NCBI GenBank assembly: GCA_903926075.1 | Contig: CAIYHQ010000133.1 | Coordinates: forward strand, 50,778-114,777 | Source of the DNA: an uncultured Methanomicrobiales archaeon | GTDB taxonomy: Archaea > Halobacteriota > Methanomicrobia > Methanomicrobiales > Methanospirillaceae | Length of the DNA stretch: 64,000 nt | Direction of reading: 5' to 3' | In this document: piece by piece, positions 27,726 through 36,904 of the stretch | Layout: each line of letters starts with the position of its first letter | How positions within the stretch are numbered: position 1 is the first letter of the stretch | Notes under the pieces: model-generated | What the model saw: only the letters and a program-made list of their open reading frames with translations | Databases searched by the model: none | What the model was told of the DNA's origin: nothing | Made by a program: the position numbers and the translations under genes

Positions 27726-28199
27726 ATGTTAAAACGGTCTTTCTTTATCTGCACTTCAATTGCAATGTTATGTATTTTATTACTCGCCCTTCCATCTTCT
27801 GCTGCATCGGTACCCCTGAATAAGTCAGTACTTAAATTCTCTATCATGGGAAACTGGTCCGGTACATCAGTAGGATATACTAACAGCTCCGGATACCTGT
27901 CGGTAGATACACCGACAATAATGAGTATTGAAGAATTACGAGGCAGAATCTTTTCTGGGACACTTTATACAACAGATGAAAAAGGTTTACCAAAATCAAA
28001 GCGTTTTGCAGGAGTCATTGGTGCTGACGGGAATGAATTTATAATGGCCGAATTTGATACGGGTCTGACATTTGGCCGGATAGTTAATAAAAATCAGATT
28101 GAATGCTCTTACTTTGTCGATGGTCCCGACGGCATGGTTTTTATGGACAGTTTCACCCGGATGCCAATTTTGAAGTCTTCAATAAATACAGGCATCTAA
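27726..28199 (+). CDS. Small secreted protein of unknown function
   Basis: 157 residues. Signal peptide about 1-27 (CILLLALPSSAAS), mature part mostly beta by pattern: MGNWSGTSVGY, GRIFSGTLYT, FAGVIGADGNEFIMAEFD. It looks like a small beta-barrel; GNWSG near the start and alternating Gly/aromatic residues resemble lipocalin-like folds, but I do not recognise a family. One Cys. A TATA box (TTTTTATAATG) centred about 26 nt before the ATG gives a leaderless promoter like those of the array. 17 bp before the cardiolipin synthase gene, so the two may be co-transcribed. Confidence 0.7.
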   Translation: MLKRSFFICTSIAMLCILLLALPSSAASVPLNKSVLKFSIMGNWSGTSVGYTNSSGYLSVDTPTIMSIEELRGRIFSGTLYTTDEKGLPKSKRFAGVIGADGNEFIMAEFDTGLTFGRIVNKNQIECSYFVDGPDGMVFMDSFTRMPILKSSINTGI

Positions 28200-28216
28200 C
28201 TTTTTTTTGATATAAA

Positions 28217-29692
28217 ATGTTTGACTATTTCTTAACTCAGATAGTAAAATTATCATTCGACGTTATATTTGCCCTTATCCTCATCTACAACATTGTTGCG
28301 GTAATAGTCATTGTTTTTTACGAAAAAAGGAAGCCTACTACCGCACTTGCATGGCTCATGGTATTATTCTTCCTCCCGGTCCTTGGATTTTTGCTTTATC
28401 TCTTTGTTGGTCGCCATATCTTTAGGGAAAAGATCTTCAAAGAGAAGACAATAAACGATGCACTGATTAGAACGATAATCGAGGGGCAAATTAACGAAAT
28501 TACAGGACTGACACAATATCCACCAGGATTTGAAAAATTACAGCGTTTTCATAAAATAATAATAATGCTCCTTAATGAGGACCATGCACATGTATCGATT
28601 CATAATGAAATTGAAGTATATACAAATGGGAATGAAAAATTCAAATCATTCCTTGCTGCAATTGAATCTGCAGAGAGATATATTCATATTGAATATTATA
28701 TCATACGAAATGATGAACTCGGACGTAAAGTTATTGATGCACTCACTAGGAAGGCAAAGGAAGGACTCGAAGTAAGACTTCTCGCAGATGCAGTAGGGGT
28801 CAACTCATTACCAAAAAATTTTTTCAACGAATTAAAGAAGGCCGGAGGATATGTTGAGATTTTCTTCCCCCTATGGGTTCCTTTTATTAATTTAAGGCTC
28901 AACCACCGCAATCACAGGAAATTCCTGATTATTGATGGAAAGATAGGTTTTATTGGAGGATTTAATATTGGGGATGAATACCTTGGAAAAGGACCTTTGG
29001 GGTACTGGCGGGATACACATTTCAAAATTACAGGGATTGCTGTTCACTCGTTACAGTTACGTTTCATAATGGATTGGAATTATGCCTCTAAAAATAAGCT
29101 AGATCTTAATGATTTTTATTTCCAGGATATCGAGAAGAAAGGCAATGTAGCTTTGCAAATCGTTTCAAGCGGCCCCGATGCTCCCCAGATGTCCATCCGT
29201 GACCTTTATTTATGCCTGATTCATGAAGCAAGGGAATCGGTATACATTGAGACCCCTTACTTTGTCCCTGATGAACCAATATCCGAAGCTCTCAGAACCG
29301 CAGCCCAGTCCGGAATTGATGTCAGAATAATAATTCCATGTAAACCCGACCATCCTTTTGTCTACTGGTCCAGTTATTCATATCTGGGTGAACTCCTACC
29401 CTTCGGAGTTAAAGGTTACACCTATGAAAAAGGGTTCATTCATAGCAAAACAATCGTAGTTGATGGACTCGTAGGTTCAGTTGGAACCGCAAACTGGGAT
29501 ATCAGAAGTTTTAAATTAAATTTTGAGACTAATGCATCATTTGGTGATGAAAATCTTGGTGCAAAGATGAAAAATATCTTCCTTCTTGACCTGAAAGAAT
29601 GTAAAGAACTGACCCTCGAAAGGTACGAGGGAAGAAATTTTATAATAAAGGTGAAGGAAGGTATTGCACGTCTACTCTCAAATCTGCAATGA
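28217..29692 (+). CDS. cls: Cardiolipin synthase-type phospholipase D
   Basis: 491 residues, membrane-bound phosphatidyltransferase of the ClsA type. Two membrane helices at about 8-35 and 40-65 (PTTALAWLMVLFFLPVLGF is typical), then two HKD motifs: HRKFLIIDGKIGFIGG near 233 and HSKTIVVDG near 411, each with His, Lys and Asp spaced HxKx4D. Length matches bacterial ClsA. In archaea the products would be archaetidyl analogues of cardiolipin; this is inference. Follows the small secreted protein gene by 17 bp. Confidence 0.92.
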   Translation: MFDYFLTQIVKLSFDVIFALILIYNIVAVIVIVFYEKRKPTTALAWLMVLFFLPVLGFLLYLFVGRHIFREKIFKEKTINDALIRTIIEGQINEITGLTQYPPGFEKLQRFHKIIIMLLNEDHAHVSIHNEIEVYTNGNEKFKSFLAAIESAERYIHIEYYIIRNDELGRKVIDALTRKAKEGLEVRLLADAVGVNSLPKNFFNELKKAGGYVEIFFPLWVPFINLRLNHRNHRKFLIIDGKIGFIGGFNIGDEYLGKGPLGYWRDTHFKITGIAVHSLQLRFIMDWNYASKNKLDLNDFYFQDIEKKGNVALQIVSSGPDAPQMSIRDLYLCLIHEARESVYIETPYFVPDEPISEALRTAAQSGIDVRIIIPCKPDHPFVYWSSYSYLGELLPFGVKGYTYEKGFIHSKTIVVDGLVGSVGTANWDIRSFKLNFETNASFGDENLGAKMKNIFLLDLKECKELTLERYEGRNFIIKVKEGIARLLSNLQ

Positions 29693-29750
29693 AACCCATC
29701 CATTCCTTCTTACTTAAATAACATCAATGAAAAACATAAAGTAGATCTTT

Positions 29751-30980
29751 ATGAATGCCAGATTCCATCTATCAATTTTACTTGTATGTTCCTTTCTTAT
29801 ATTTGGATTCTTTTTTCTATGTCCCGTGAGTGCAGCAGGTTCATCGGTTATTGTTCAAAGTTATGAAGTAATTCCCCCGGTTCTTATGCCACTAGAAAAA
29901 GGGACAGTCACAGTTCAGATAAAAAATGCCGGGACATCAAGTGAGACCAATTCCCATGTGGTAGGTGACTCTACCTCGTCAACAACGACCGAATTAATTC
30001 CCCATATTAGTAGTGTAACCCTTCAAAGTAAGGATCTTAAAGTAATCAGTGACGGCTCCCAGTTTGAGGGGGACCTCGGCCCAGGACAGGTAATACCTGT
30101 TACATTTCTAGTTGAAGCTCCCCAGGCGAGCGGGCTTTATTTCCCTGAAGTATGGGTAAGAATAAAGGATTCCCCGAGTGTTAAGTATGCATTACCTGTA
30201 AATGTAAATACTCAACTATCTGTTCTTAAAACTCCGACACTCAATCTCGACGCTAAATTTCCTGACATGGTCCTGCCAGGTTCAAAAATTCTAGGGACTA
30301 TTACAATTTCAAATAATGGAAAGAGTGGTGCTGACAATATTCAGGTCTTTATCAATGGCACTGCACCAACCGTAATACCCACCGGAATTCATTCATTTCA
30401 AATTGAACACCTTGATTCAGGGGATTCTCGCATATTTAATGTCTCACTTCTTGTTGATAAAAATGCCCAGTCCGGACTATTTGATGTTCCAGTTGGAATT
30501 CATTACTCCCTTCTTGACGGAACACCTGTAGGAATCCTTGCGAGTATAGGATTAAATATACGCGGTCAAGCCGAACTCGGGATAACATCAATAGAAACAA
30601 CACCTGTCCGGGTTACTGAAGGAGATCCTCTTGACCTTATTATCAGAATACAGAATACAGGAACTGGCGACGCAAAGATGGTAAGTGTAGCTCTTGACCT
30701 CCCTTTCAAAGGGACAAAAGAGGCGTTTATAGGGAAACTGAAACAGGGAAATGATGCACCTGCCCTTTTTAATTTCCAGAACCAGAAAGCTGGTGAATAC
30801 CAGTATAATGCTACCATAAAGTACCTTGATGACTGGGGAGAACACACTCTAATGAAAAACCTTTCTATAACAGTATCAGGGAATGACGGTACTGGAGTAG
30901 TAATTGCAGGAACCATAATTATCATTGTCATTGCTCTTCTCCTCTACCAGTTCTGGTGGAAAAGACGAGGGCAATCCTGA
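29751..30980 (+). CDS. Secreted CARDB/S-layer-like subunit of ABC exporter operon
   Basis: 409 residues. Signal peptide about 1-28, three immunoglobulin-like domains of CARDB/COG1361 type at about 30-150, 160-265 and 275-375 (GTVTVQIKNAGTSS, GTITISNNGKSGADN, LIIRIQNTGTGDAKM are the repeated strands), then one membrane helix at about 380-402 and a short basic tail. Its stop codon overlaps the ATG of the permease gene (TGATG), so the protein is coupled to an ABC transporter of the MacB type. It probably forms the extracytoplasmic part, as adaptor or substrate-binding surface. Confidence 0.85.
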   Translation: MNARFHLSILLVCSFLIFGFFFLCPVSAAGSSVIVQSYEVIPPVLMPLEKGTVTVQIKNAGTSSETNSHVVGDSTSSTTTELIPHISSVTLQSKDLKVISDGSQFEGDLGPGQVIPVTFLVEAPQASGLYFPEVWVRIKDSPSVKYALPVNVNTQLSVLKTPTLNLDAKFPDMVLPGSKILGTITISNNGKSGADNIQVFINGTAPTVIPTGIHSFQIEHLDSGDSRIFNVSLLVDKNAQSGLFDVPVGIHYSLLDGTPVGILASIGLNIRGQAELGITSIETTPVRVTEGDPLDLIIRIQNTGTGDAKMVSVALDLPFKGTKEAFIGKLKQGNDAPALFNFQNQKAGEYQYNATIKYLDDWGEHTLMKNLSITVSGNDGTGVVIAGTIIIIVIALLLYQFWWKRRGQS

Positions 30981-32185
30981 TGCTGAGTAACCTCAAAGTC
31001 TCATTTTTTCTTGCCCTCAGGTCCCTGCAGAGGGGTAACAGGGGGAGCATCTTTCTCACAATACTCATTATTGCGATGGTATTTACGAATATGATCTTCC
31101 TACCCTCAATTGTTACAGGGGCTGTAAAAAATGCAGAACGTTCTATAATCGATTATTCAACATCATCTATTGTAATTGAACCAAAACAGGACGATGAATA
31201 TATTTTTGATCTCTCTGACCTCCTTGAGAAACTGAACAAAGTCCCAGGGGTAGAAAGGGCGGCCCCCCATTTTAGCATGGGGTCCATGTTACAGTTCAAA
31301 TCAAAACGACTAGGTAGTTCTGTAACAGCTATAAGGCCCAATGATGAACGTCAGGTTACAAAAGTATGGACCCGGATGAAAGAAGGGGATTATCTCGGAG
31401 AAGGAGAGACCGGGCAGGTAATTATAGGAAATTATGTGGCTGGCCATAAAGACACGAGCGAAGATTTTATGCCTTCCCTTGGAGGAGTAAGGGTGGGAGA
31501 CTCGATAACTATTGATTATACAAACGGAGTCTCGCGGACATATCGTGTTAAAGGTATAGTTGAGACACAATCGTATGATGCCGACCTTTCTGTATATACG
31601 ACCTGGGATGATATGGAGTCAGTCATCGGAAAACCAATAGATTATGCAAATGCAGTACTTGTTAAAACCGCCCCTGGACTTAAAGAATCAGATGTTAAGA
31701 ATCAGATATACAAGCAGGGAGTACAGGAGCAGGTCAAGACCTGGCAGGACCTTATCTCAAAAGCAATGGGAAAAGCGGTCCAGGGATATTCTATAATTAA
31801 TGGTGTAACAGTTATTGTTAGTCTTGTAATTGCAGTTGTTGTCCTTTTTATAGTAATAATGATAAAAACACTCAACAGCCGCCGTCAGATTGGTATCTTA
31901 AAAGCAGTTGGCATTGAACGCTCAATAATTATCAATAATTACCTGTTTCAGGTAATCATCCTAACTATCATTGGAACTATATGCGGTGTCATCCTCGTTG
32001 AAGCACTGATATCTTTAATGAATATCTACCCTCTTCATTTTCCTGAAGGGGATATTGTCCCATACGTAACACCCCTGGAACTTCTTACCAATTCATTGTA
32101 TCTTTTCATTGTATCTGCAATTGCAGGGTATATTCCTGCATGGCGGGTAGCAAGTGAGGATATACTAACAGCAATGAGGTCATAA
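30980..32185 (+). CDS. FtsX/MacB-like ABC transporter permease
   Basis: About 401 residues. One N-terminal membrane helix (residues about 22-45), a large extracytoplasmic domain (about 50-265, MacB periplasmic-core-like), then three membrane helices (about 275-300, 325-350, 370-392), the plan of FtsX/MacB permeases. NSRRQIGILKAVG just after TM2 is the characteristic coupling segment. A GTG at 30956 extends the frame by eight codons, but the ATG at 30980 that overlaps the upstream stop is preferred. Middle gene of the three-gene export operon; substrate unknown. Confidence 0.9.
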   Translation: MLSNLKVSFFLALRSLQRGNRGSIFLTILIIAMVFTNMIFLPSIVTGAVKNAERSIIDYSTSSIVIEPKQDDEYIFDLSDLLEKLNKVPGVERAAPHFSMGSMLQFKSKRLGSSVTAIRPNDERQVTKVWTRMKEGDYLGEGETGQVIIGNYVAGHKDTSEDFMPSLGGVRVGDSITIDYTNGVSRTYRVKGIVETQSYDADLSVYTTWDDMESVIGKPIDYANAVLVKTAPGLKESDVKNQIYKQGVQEQVKTWQDLISKAMGKAVQGYSIINGVTVIVSLVIAVVVLFIVIMIKTLNSRRQIGILKAVGIERSIIINNYLFQVIILTIIGTICGVILVEALISLMNIYPLHFPEGDIVPYVTPLELLTNSLYLFIVSAIAGYIPAWRVASEDILTAMRS

Positions 32186-32186
32186 C

Positions 32187-32858
32187 ATGATAAAAACTAA
32201 ATCCCTTACAAAAACCTATAAAATGGGAAAAGTAGAAGTAAATGCACTTTGTGGCATTGACCTCACAATTGAGAGGGGTGAATTTGTTGGCATAATGGGA
32301 CCAAGCGGTAGCGGGAAATCTACTCTCCTGCACTTACTGGGCCTCCTCGACAATCCGACATCCGGTACAATTTTATTAGATAATATTGATTCAAAGAGCC
32401 TTTCGGATAAAGAAAAAACACTGTTTCGTCTGCACCGCCTTGGATATGTTTTCCAGGATTATGCCCTTGTGCCTGAACTTGATGTATATGAGAATGTATC
32501 ACTTCTGCCCATGGTCAGGAATCTAGCTAAAGAGCGATATCAAAAAGAGTGCAATGATATTTTAATAAAATTCTCTCTTTCCGACAGGGCTAATCATCTG
32601 CCTAATGAGATATCAGGTGGTCAGCAGCAAAGGGTTGCAATAGCAAGGGCAATGGTCAACAGGCCGGAAATTCTTTTTGCCGATGAACCGTGTGCTAATC
32701 TGGATACTACCAATTCAACAATGGTTCTTGACCTCTGCAAGGAAATTAATATTGAAATGGACCAGACTATAATCATGGTTTCACATGAAGACTGGCACCT
32801 GAAATATTTTGACAGGGTAATTCACCTTAGAGACGGGCTTATCGAAAAAGATGAATAA
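32187..32858 (+). CDS. ABC transporter ATPase (LolD/MacB family)
   Basis: 223 residues. Walker A GPSGSGKST near 37, Q-loop in VFQDYALVPELD, signature ISGGQQQRVAIARAMV near 140, Walker B ILFADEPCANLD near 163 and switch His in VSHED. Small size and the GLLDNPTSG stretch place it in the LolD/FtsE/MacB subfamily that powers mechanotransmission or export of lipoproteins and peptides. Starts 2 bp after the permease stop. Convergent with DUF2070, 14 bp away. Confidence 0.95.
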   Translation: MIKTKSLTKTYKMGKVEVNALCGIDLTIERGEFVGIMGPSGSGKSTLLHLLGLLDNPTSGTILLDNIDSKSLSDKEKTLFRLHRLGYVFQDYALVPELDVYENVSLLPMVRNLAKERYQKECNDILIKFSLSDRANHLPNEISGGQQQRVAIARAMVNRPEILFADEPCANLDTTNSTMVLDLCKEINIEMDQTIIMVSHEDWHLKYFDRVIHLRDGLIEKDE

Positions 32859-32872
32859 AAATGAACACTTTT

Positions 32873-34624
32873 TTAAGACAGAAACTGGAATGCAACAGCG
32901 GTTGCTATGCCGATAAGTATCAGGATAACTGCAGCAACTGGTATTACAAGACCTGCAAGTGCAGTAACAGTTGCGGCAATCTGAGATATACGCTGGGACC
33001 CAAAGACTACAATTCCATTGCACCAGGCGGTTGTTGCTGCAACTTCCGATGGTAAAGCATCATTTTTTGCAGCAATAACTGCCTCTTCAATGTAGGGGTA
33101 AAATAAGTCAAGGGGAACAGCTGCACCTATCTGGTTTTTTCCTGAAGTAAGATTAACAACGTGGGTGTCAGTGGTCATTACTTCACACATAGGTAAAATT
33201 ATCCCGAGTCTTTTTTGTATTTCGTCACGTACGCCTGTCAACATGTTATTCCCATCAAGAAGGATATATCCAGTCCATTCTTCACCGATAGAGACCATCA
33301 TTACCTGGACACCTAAATCTCCAAATCCCTTTTCCCTACCAAACGGTAATGATATCCGGGAATACCCGACATTGAACTGATCTCTGTCCAACCTTGAAAG
33401 CCTTTCCAATACTATCTCACTTGCCCTGTAATATTCAAGTGCAATCTGGGAGCAGGGTGATACGGCAGGGCATAGTGTAGTCATGCAGTTATGAGCATCG
33501 ACCATAAGAACAGATTTGAAATATTTTTTCCCTGACTCCATTATTGCAATGCCGATTGCAGGATCAAGGTCTTCAGTGACAAGAGGAGAACGTGTCCCGA
33601 TAAGAAGAGCAGAGTCTCCAAATGCCTGCCCCGTCATTATAACCGAGCCGAATTTCATGCGGATAGAGTGAGTAGCGTCTTTAAAAAAAACTGCTGAATT
33701 CTTTGAGAGAAGAATACTTTCAGAGATTTTAGATATCTCGCTCTCTTCTACAGGATTATAATCATGTGTTGAGCACCCATGAGATACAAGGGTTCCCTCT
33801 CCTAAAGTATCATGTAAAATTTTGGGAAGGTTACTCCCTCCTACCTCGCCCATCGGTCCGGGATGAAGGTTTGGAGCAGTGAAAATTATATCACTTCCAC
33901 ATTTTCGCGAAAAAAACAATGTTGAGTTAGGAATACAGACTTCCTCCCCTATCTCCCTGAAATATTCGTTCAATTTTTTAGAACCCTCTGCAAGATGGGC
34001 TAAAAAAGCGTTTGTTACTCCAAGAGGACTTATTCCAAAACTTTTCTTCATTGGATATTCGATTATGAGAATAAAACCTATAACACCAATTGTCGAAAAA
34101 ACAGTAAGAATAAGAGCGAAAATAAAGAAAGGCTTCCCAAAATAGTAAGTTCCACAAAAAAGAGCACAAAAGCTCTGAATTGAAGCAGGTATAAGCATCC
34201 TTGATATGTGATAATCAGCAACGGTAGAAAGAAGGAGCAGGCGAACGGCCTGCATCGCAGCTATTGAGATAGCAAAACTTGATGGAAGATAGATGTCGCC
34301 TAAAATAAGAAAAGGGTTCAGTGTTATAATAACAGAGACGAGGAATGAGATCAAAACAATTAATCCGGACCACTCATTTGATAATTTTTTATGAAAGATT
34401 CCTATTGCCGGGGGAGTTAATACAAATGCTATTATTGCAGGAATTAAAAACGATGAAACGCTAAAAAAACTTATTTTATCTCCAAACATGCTTTGACCAA
34501 GCCAAGCGACAAATTCTATAAACAAGGCCGAAAAAATTACAATTCCTATAGACTTTGCTGAAGAAGGCGTTTTAATTATAAATCTTGAGAGCGATTCAAG
34601 TTTAAGATCAAAATCATCAGTCAT
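32873..34624 (-). CDS. DUF2070 archaeal membrane protein
   Basis: 583 residues. About six to seven membrane helices in the first 200 residues, a large soluble domain at about 205-530, and one final helix pair near the C-terminus (TALAGLVIPVAAVILIL). The soluble part has NLHPGPMGEVGGSNLP and SHGCSTHDYNPVE, conserved His/Asp-rich motifs of this archaea-specific family, which suggest a metal-dependent hydrolase; function is unproven. Monocistronic and convergent with the ABC operon. Confidence 0.85.
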   Translation of the reverse strand: MTDDFDLKLESLSRFIIKTPSSAKSIGIVIFSALFIEFVAWLGQSMFGDKISFFSVSSFLIPAIIAFVLTPPAIGIFHKKLSNEWSGLIVLISFLVSVIITLNPFLILGDIYLPSSFAISIAAMQAVRLLLLSTVADYHISRMLIPASIQSFCALFCGTYYFGKPFFIFALILTVFSTIGVIGFILIIEYPMKKSFGISPLGVTNAFLAHLAEGSKKLNEYFREIGEEVCIPNSTLFFSRKCGSDIIFTAPNLHPGPMGEVGGSNLPKILHDTLGEGTLVSHGCSTHDYNPVEESEISKISESILLSKNSAVFFKDATHSIRMKFGSVIMTGQAFGDSALLIGTRSPLVTEDLDPAIGIAIMESGKKYFKSVLMVDAHNCMTTLCPAVSPCSQIALEYYRASEIVLERLSRLDRDQFNVGYSRISLPFGREKGFGDLGVQVMMVSIGEEWTGYILLDGNNMLTGVRDEIQKRLGIILPMCEVMTTDTHVVNLTSGKNQIGAAVPLDLFYPYIEEAVIAAKNDALPSEVAATTAWCNGIVVFGSQRISQIAATVTALAGLVIPVAAVILILIGIATAVAFQFLS

Positions 34625-34714
34625 AAAGAAAATTCATGAGAGAATATGGGGAGATGGAAGATATAACCTTCTATCAGAAAAAAAGGTCTTCAGGAAAAAT
34701 ATATCATCTATCAG

Positions 34715-34831
34715 AAAAAAAAGAAAAATCAGACGAGGTTTGAACCCTCGTCTGATAGGGGGAGTTTCAAGAGGTCGAATTGGATCCTATACCGTGAAAT
34801 GTCGTATTGAGTTCCATTGGGGAACTCAATA
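34715..34831 (-). ncRNA. Candidate small RNA with two hairpins and intrinsic-type terminator
   Basis: On the minus strand a TATA-like TATATTTATA (plus 34851-34860) lies 25 nt upstream of an 11-bp perfect hairpin (34831-34821 with 34815-34805, loop of 5). About 50 nt later comes a second 11-bp perfect hairpin (34756-34746 with 34738-34728, loop of 7) followed by a run of T broken by a single C, ending near 34715. No reading frame is present. Promoter, structured body and terminator fit a transcript of about 115 nt. The alternative is a terminator region for the glycosylase gene that ends at 35033. The remainder of the 34625-35032 gap holds an A-rich direct repeat (CTATCAGAAAAAAA at 34671 and 34708). 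Confidence 0.5.
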
Positions 34832-35032
34832 ATTTTATTGGTAATTATACTATAAATATATTTTGTTGGTATCCTTTGAAGAATAAGACATTTAATATTG
34901 GTTGGATATCTCGAAGGGTATCTGAATATCTACATGTATTACACATGTTACATCAATTTTTTTGATTGATATACTCTGTTATCACCTCGAACATTGCTTG
35001 ATGTAGATAATTACAGAATAGGTTGAAAGTGG

Positions 35033-35959
35033 TTAAGGAATATCAAGTAATTCAGCAAATTCAAGGTAGGCAGCTGCAAAACCTTTCCATTTACCCATTC
35101 TTTCACCTATATCCCTGACTTCATTTGTAGAAATTTTTTCCCCATGAAAAAACCTCTTTGAAACCATCCGCCTTAGAGCAATATCAGCTGCAGGAAATGC
35201 ATCAGTTCTATGCATACCCCTGAGTATAGTAAGTTCAGCGGTCCATCTTCCAATTACCCTGATAGAACACATTTCATCAATTATCTGATTGATATCGCTG
35301 TATGATTTGAACTTCTCAATATCCAATTTATGGTCTGCAATCATTTGCGATACTCCTATGATATACTCACTTTTCCGTGTTGTAAGCCCGCATTCCCTGT
35401 ATATATGGACCGGGGTATTCGCAAGGATAAAAGGAACAGGGTAACAAAAATAGTTTGATTTATCGAATTTAATTAGATGGCCAGTTCTTTTTATCAACCG
35501 GTATTGTAACTGACGGGCAACTGATAGTGAGATTTGCTGTTCAATTATTGAATCCACAAGGGCCTCAAAAATTGTAGGTGTTGTTGGAAATTTCAATCCA
35601 AACAACAATTGAGATAATGAAGCCATAACCGGATCTGAATTTAGGTCGCTATAAAATTGTAAGAGATTATCTGAAATACTAAAAATCTGTGAGACCTGCT
35701 TTATAATATCAATGATAATATCGTCATTACAATTATTTTCAGGAACTACTGCAACTTCAATTATCGGTTTTTCAACAGTTCCAGGCGATTTTACCATAAT
35801 AAGAAAATAGTTATTTTTTATCTGAATCGCTTGATAATAGATTCCATTCTCATATATACGGACTTCAGGGTCACCGTCCCTAAAAATACTTGCACTTATA
35901 TGAAAATTATAGGGAGGTACTGGATATAGATAAATTATTTGGCTTCTATTTTCTTCCAT
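35033..35959 (-). CDS. AlkA-like DNA glycosylase (HhH-GPD)
   Basis: About 308 residues. Base-excision repair glycosylase for alkylated bases. N-terminal AlkA-type domain about 1-110; HhH-GPD part: ALVDSIIEQQISL, the hairpin-helix-hairpin IRVIGRWTAELTILRG near 240, and FPAADIALRR with the catalytic Asp near 258. Start placed at ATG 35959 (MEENRSQ), which overlaps the end of the upstream Fe-S gene by 14 bp; the frame is open to 36052 but that part lies inside the neighbour. Co-transcribed with the Fe-S protein. No Fe-S cysteines of the Nth type are present. Confidence 0.85.
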   Translation of the reverse strand: MEENRSQIIYLYPVPPYNFHISASIFRDGDPEVRIYENGIYYQAIQIKNNYFLIMVKSPGTVEKPIIEVAVVPENNCNDDIIIDIIKQVSQIFSISDNLLQFYSDLNSDPVMASLSQLLFGLKFPTTPTIFEALVDSIIEQQISLSVARQLQYRLIKRTGHLIKFDKSNYFCYPVPFILANTPVHIYRECGLTTRKSEYIIGVSQMIADHKLDIEKFKSYSDINQIIDEMCSIRVIGRWTAELTILRGMHRTDAFPAADIALRRMVSKRFFHGEKISTNEVRDIGERMGKWKGFAAAYLEFAELLDIP

Positions 35960-36752
35960 ATGAACGCACATGTTTCCAGGCTGAGTGATACTCCTTAAAA
36001 TCAATAGAATCTTCATTGTAAATTTCCAAATTCTTTCTCGAATGAAGATCACGATCTTTTCCTACCGGACACACTTTGATACAGATGCCACAGGGTGAGA
36101 TATACCGTAGAGAGAGAGACTCAGAGCGGGAAGCACATAAATTTTTATTAATAAGGCCTTCGGGATATTCTTCCCCGGGTATGGCTTGCACAGGACAGGC
36201 TTTTACGCATCGCATGCATTTTATGCAGACTGGTCTTGAGAGAGGTGGGTCAGGGGGTAATTCTGCAGTTGTAAATACCGAGGCAAAACGTACTCTTGGG
36301 CCATAATTTTCAGTAAGAATTGTATTATTAATACCAAAAGTCCCAAGTCCTGCTAAAAATGCTGCATGGCGGTGTGAAAAAAAAGTGAGAGGATTGTTTT
36401 TGAGTACCTCAACACTTCCATACCCGTCTCTTGGAATTGAAATTGATGAATAACCCCTAGAAATTAGAAAGAGACTGATTAGATAAGCATCGGCATCCAG
36501 GAGCCTGTTTAATGTTTTATATAATTCATGATAATGAATTGAAGGTGCGGTTTCAAGGATCGGAAGAATAACCGGGAATCCAATAACGATAACACTCTTA
36601 ACCTCGGGAAATATAGACCGTGGCCTGAAAAGAACAGGGACCCAGGGTTCAAAATACGATTGGTTCCATTGTTCTGCGGACGCAATACCAAAAACAGGTA
36701 TACTAAGGTCACGGCATTTATCGAGCACTGCCTCTTTGAGAATTGTATCCAT
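35946..36752 (-). CDS. Two-cluster 4Fe-4S protein, epoxyqueuosine reductase-like
   Basis: 268 residues. C-terminal part has two cluster motifs: CIKCMRCVKACP near 175 and CGICIKVCP near 227, as in QueG-type proteins. The N-terminal 160 residues resemble the cobalamin-binding reductase domain of QueG (VKSVIVIGFP, YGSVEVLKNNPL, AGLGTFGINN). Archaea make archaeosine instead of queuosine, so a different reductive role is likely. Its 3' end overlaps the start of the glycosylase gene. Cytoplasmic. Confidence 0.85.
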   Translation of the reverse strand: MDTILKEAVLDKCRDLSIPVFGIASAEQWNQSYFEPWVPVLFRPRSIFPEVKSVIVIGFPVILPILETAPSIHYHELYKTLNRLLDADAYLISLFLISRGYSSISIPRDGYGSVEVLKNNPLTFFSHRHAAFLAGLGTFGINNTILTENYGPRVRFASVFTTAELPPDPPLSRPVCIKCMRCVKACPVQAIPGEEYPEGLINKNLCASRSESLSLRYISPCGICIKVCPVGKDRDLHSRKNLEIYNEDSIDFKEYHSAWKHVRSYGRK

Positions 36753-36904
36753 GGCACACTCTCAAATTAAATTATTTTATCAGATAGGAGTTACTTTTCA
36801 TAAAGGTTAAATTTGATGAAAGGAAACTAATTATCCTTGTAATAAATATTTCAAAGAATTAATAAATATTTCCAAAAGTACAACATCAATTAAATTTTGA
36901 ACGG

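Noticed and set aside
34728..34756. tRNA T-arm or tRNA fragment (GGTTTGAACCC in the hairpin)
   Set aside because: No acceptor, D or anticodon stems around it; the T run fits a terminator better.
35946..36752. True epoxyqueuosine reductase QueG
   Set aside because: Archaea make archaeosine and not queuosine, so only the family resemblance is claimed.
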